Part shown: positions 62,724 through 64,000 of the stretch, piece by piece
Position numbering within the stretch: the stretch's first letter is position 1
Layout: the number at the start of each line of letters is the position of its first letter
NCBI RefSeq assembly: GCF_051020985.1
Contig: NW_027475164.1
Span: 372,001 to 436,000, forward strand
Source of the DNA: Nomia melanderi
Lineage: Eukaryota > Arthropoda > Insecta > Hymenoptera > Halictidae
Reading direction: 5' to 3'
Length of the DNA: 64,000 bases
The notes under the pieces: model-generated
The model's database searches: none
Seen by the model: the letters and a program-made list of their open reading frames with translations, nothing else
What the model was told of the DNA's origin: nothing
Program-made: the position numbers and the translations under genes

Positions 62724-64000
62724 TAGCACCCGAGATATCACCAGATATATATTGGATTTTTTGCTTGACCCTGACAGTCCAGCCCCATGTATCGATGGTT
62801 TTCTCGGTCCCTCGTGGTCCGAGGTCCATCCCGCTGCACAGATACATGCGCCAGGGCCCCCTGCAGATAATTCACTTTGATTTATTGCGCTATCTCTAAT
62901 AGCACCCGAGATATCACCAGATATATATTGGATTTTTCCCTGACCCTGACAGTCCGGCCCCATGAGACGGTGATTTTCTCGGCCCCTGGTGGTCCGAGGT
63001 CAATCCCGCTGCACAGATTCATGCGCTAGGGCCTCCTGCAGACAATGCACTTTGATTTATTGCGCTAGCTCTAATAGCACCCGAGATATCACCAGATGTA
63101 TATTGGATTTTCCCCTGACCCTGAGTGTCCGGCCCCATGAGACGGTGGTTTTCTGGGCCCCTGGTGGTCCGTGGACGTTCCCGCTGCACAGATTCATGGG
63201 CCAGGGGCCCCTGCAGATAATTCACTTTGATTTATTGCGCTATCTCTAATAGCACCCGAGATATCACCAGAAATATATTGGATTTTTCCATGACCCTGAG
63301 TGTCCGGCCCCATGTGTCGGTGGTTTTCTCGGCCCCTGGTGGTCCGAGGTCGTTCCCGCTGCACAGATTCATGCGCTAGGGCTGCCTGCAGACAATGCAC
63401 TTTGATTTATTGCGCTATCTGTAATAGCACCCGAGATATCACAAGATTTATATTGGATTTTTCCTTGACCCTGAGTGTCCGAAACCATGAGACGGTGGTT
63501 TTCTCGGCCCCTGGTCGTCCGAGGTCGTTCCCGCTGCACAGATTCATGCGCCAGGGCGTCCTGCAGACAATGCACTTTGATTTATTGCGCTATCTATCAT
63601 AGCACCCGAGATATCACCAGATATTTATTGGATTTTTCCCTGACCCTGAGTGTCCGGCCCCATGAGACGGTAGTTTTCACGGCCCCTGGTGGTCCGAGGT
63701 CGTTCCCGCTGCACAGATTCATGCGCCAGGGCGTCCTGCAGACAATGCACTTTGGTTTATTGCGCTATCTCTAATAGCACCCGAGATATCACCATATATA
63801 TATTGGATTTTTCCCTGACCCTGAGAGTCCGACCCCATGAGACGGTGGTTTTCTCGGTCCCATTTGGTCCGAGGTCGATCCCGCTGCACAGATTCATGCG
63901 CCAGGGCCCCCTGCAGATAATTCACTTTTATTTATTGCGCTATCTCTAATAGCACCCGAGATATCACCAGATATATATTGGATTTTTCCCTGACCCTGAG
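62724..64000. repeat. Right edge of the window, mixed monomers
   Basis: A 176-bp class C monomer (62724-62899) with CACAGATACATGCG matches 38925-39100. Monomers related to 39.6-40.0 kb and 60.8-61.3 kb follow. The last monomers carry unusual changes: GCTATCTATCATAGC at 63590, TTTTCACGGCCCC at 63676 and GTCCCATTTGGTCC at 63857. The array continues beyond the window. Confidence 0.85.

Larger units (their letters stand above)
1..64000. repeat. ~175-bp tandem satellite array filling the window
   Basis: The same monomer repeats without interruption from the first base to the last, always in one orientation, about 366 times. Monomer boundaries fall at 97, 272, 447 and so on, in steps of 175. Rare steps of 174, 176, 178, 180 or 150 are caused by small indels. 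The consensus is about 53% GC with nine CpG sites and an EcoRV site at monomer positions 11-16. Both ends of the window are inside the array, so its true length is unknown. Monomers of about 170-180 bp arranged in higher-order repeats are typical of centromeric satellites in animals and plants. The centromeric role is inferred; the family is not recognised. Confidence 0.98.

Noticed and set aside
1..64000. Hundreds of open frames of about 60-100 codons on both strands with similar products
   Set aside because: They are the same 175-bp monomer read in different frames. Since 175 is not a multiple of three, each frame runs until the TAA/TAG at a monomer end. The products recur only because the DNA repeats. 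There is no codon bias, no start context and no family resemblance. A gene family would not tolerate the frame changing every monomer.
1..64000. CRISPR-like array of repeats and spacers
   Set aside because: The whole 175-bp unit is repeated. There is no short repeat separated by unique spacers, and no cas-like gene.
1..64000. Pol III promoter: AGGTCGATCCC in some monomers resembles a B box
   Set aside because: It differs from the usual B box at conserved bases, and no matching A box is seen at the right distance upstream. No tRNA-like fold or SINE tail accompanies it.
1..64000. Alpha satellite or another named 170-180 bp satellite
   Set aside because: Monomer length is similar, but I see no sequence likeness to alpha satellite, and the GC content is higher. 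I cannot match it to any family from memory, so no name is given.
1..64000. Inverted segments or a change of array orientation
   Set aside because: The TAGCACCCG...GATATC landmark reads in the same direction across the whole window. I found no reverse-oriented monomer.
1..64000. Transposable element or retroelement insertion between monomers
   Set aside because: Monomer boundaries continue in register with only 1-5 bp shifts and one 25-bp loss. No foreign stretch or target-site duplication is present.

Overview
The window contains satellite DNA and nothing else. From base 1 to base 64,000 it is one uninterrupted head-to-tail array of a repeat of about 175 bp. There are roughly 366 monomers, all in the same orientation. 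I see no unique sequence, no transposon or insertion, no RNA gene and no credible protein-coding gene. An array this long, with a monomer near nucleosome size and higher-order repeats, points to a eukaryotic centromeric or pericentromeric satellite from a long-read assembly. I do not recognise the family and cannot name the organism. The monomer consensus, counted by hand, is about 53% GC (93 of 175), with nine CpG sites and one EcoRV site (GATATC). It has no canonical CENP-B box.

The phase used throughout starts each monomer at TAGCACCCGAGATATCACC. Three monomer classes share the same ends and length and differ mainly in the middle. Class A is the majority. Class B is replaced across monomer positions 39-74, where 18 of 36 bases differ from A, and it has sub-forms B1 to B4. 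Class C carries a CTTGACCCTGACAG / TGTGTCGATGG / TCCCTCGTGG signature. Some monomers are B/A chimeras.

Layout. 1-9.1 kb: class A with many B1 monomers, and local dimer, tetramer and 18-monomer duplications. 9.1-14.9 kb: a heterogeneous transition with the only badly truncated monomer (150 bp) and a linked C+B pair present twice. 14.9-20.7 kb: 700-bp tetramers inside a 3,150-bp duplication, plus a 2,450-bp-offset duplication. 20.7-30.8 kb: two related blocks that differ by losses of whole monomers and by TA-tract expansions, with an 11-mer copy between them at 25.5-27.3 kb. 30.9-38.2 kb: the cleanest higher-order repeat, an 11-monomer unit of 1,923 bp in 3.8 nearly identical tandem copies. 38.2-45.5 kb: a mosaic including a displaced piece of that 11-mer. 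45.5-64 kb: nested recent duplications of 12 monomers (2,100 bp), 17 monomers (2,975 bp) and 3 monomers (525 bp), plus a 10-kb-scale duplication of 45.5-52.9 kb onto 55.8-62.7 kb.

The monomers do not cooperate as genes do. What the sequence records is unequal crossing-over and conversion. Almost every offset between related blocks is a whole number of 175-bp monomers, apart from a few 1-6 bp indels and one 25-bp deletion. Block edges were found by eye and are approximate to a few tens of bases unless they coincide with a monomer boundary.
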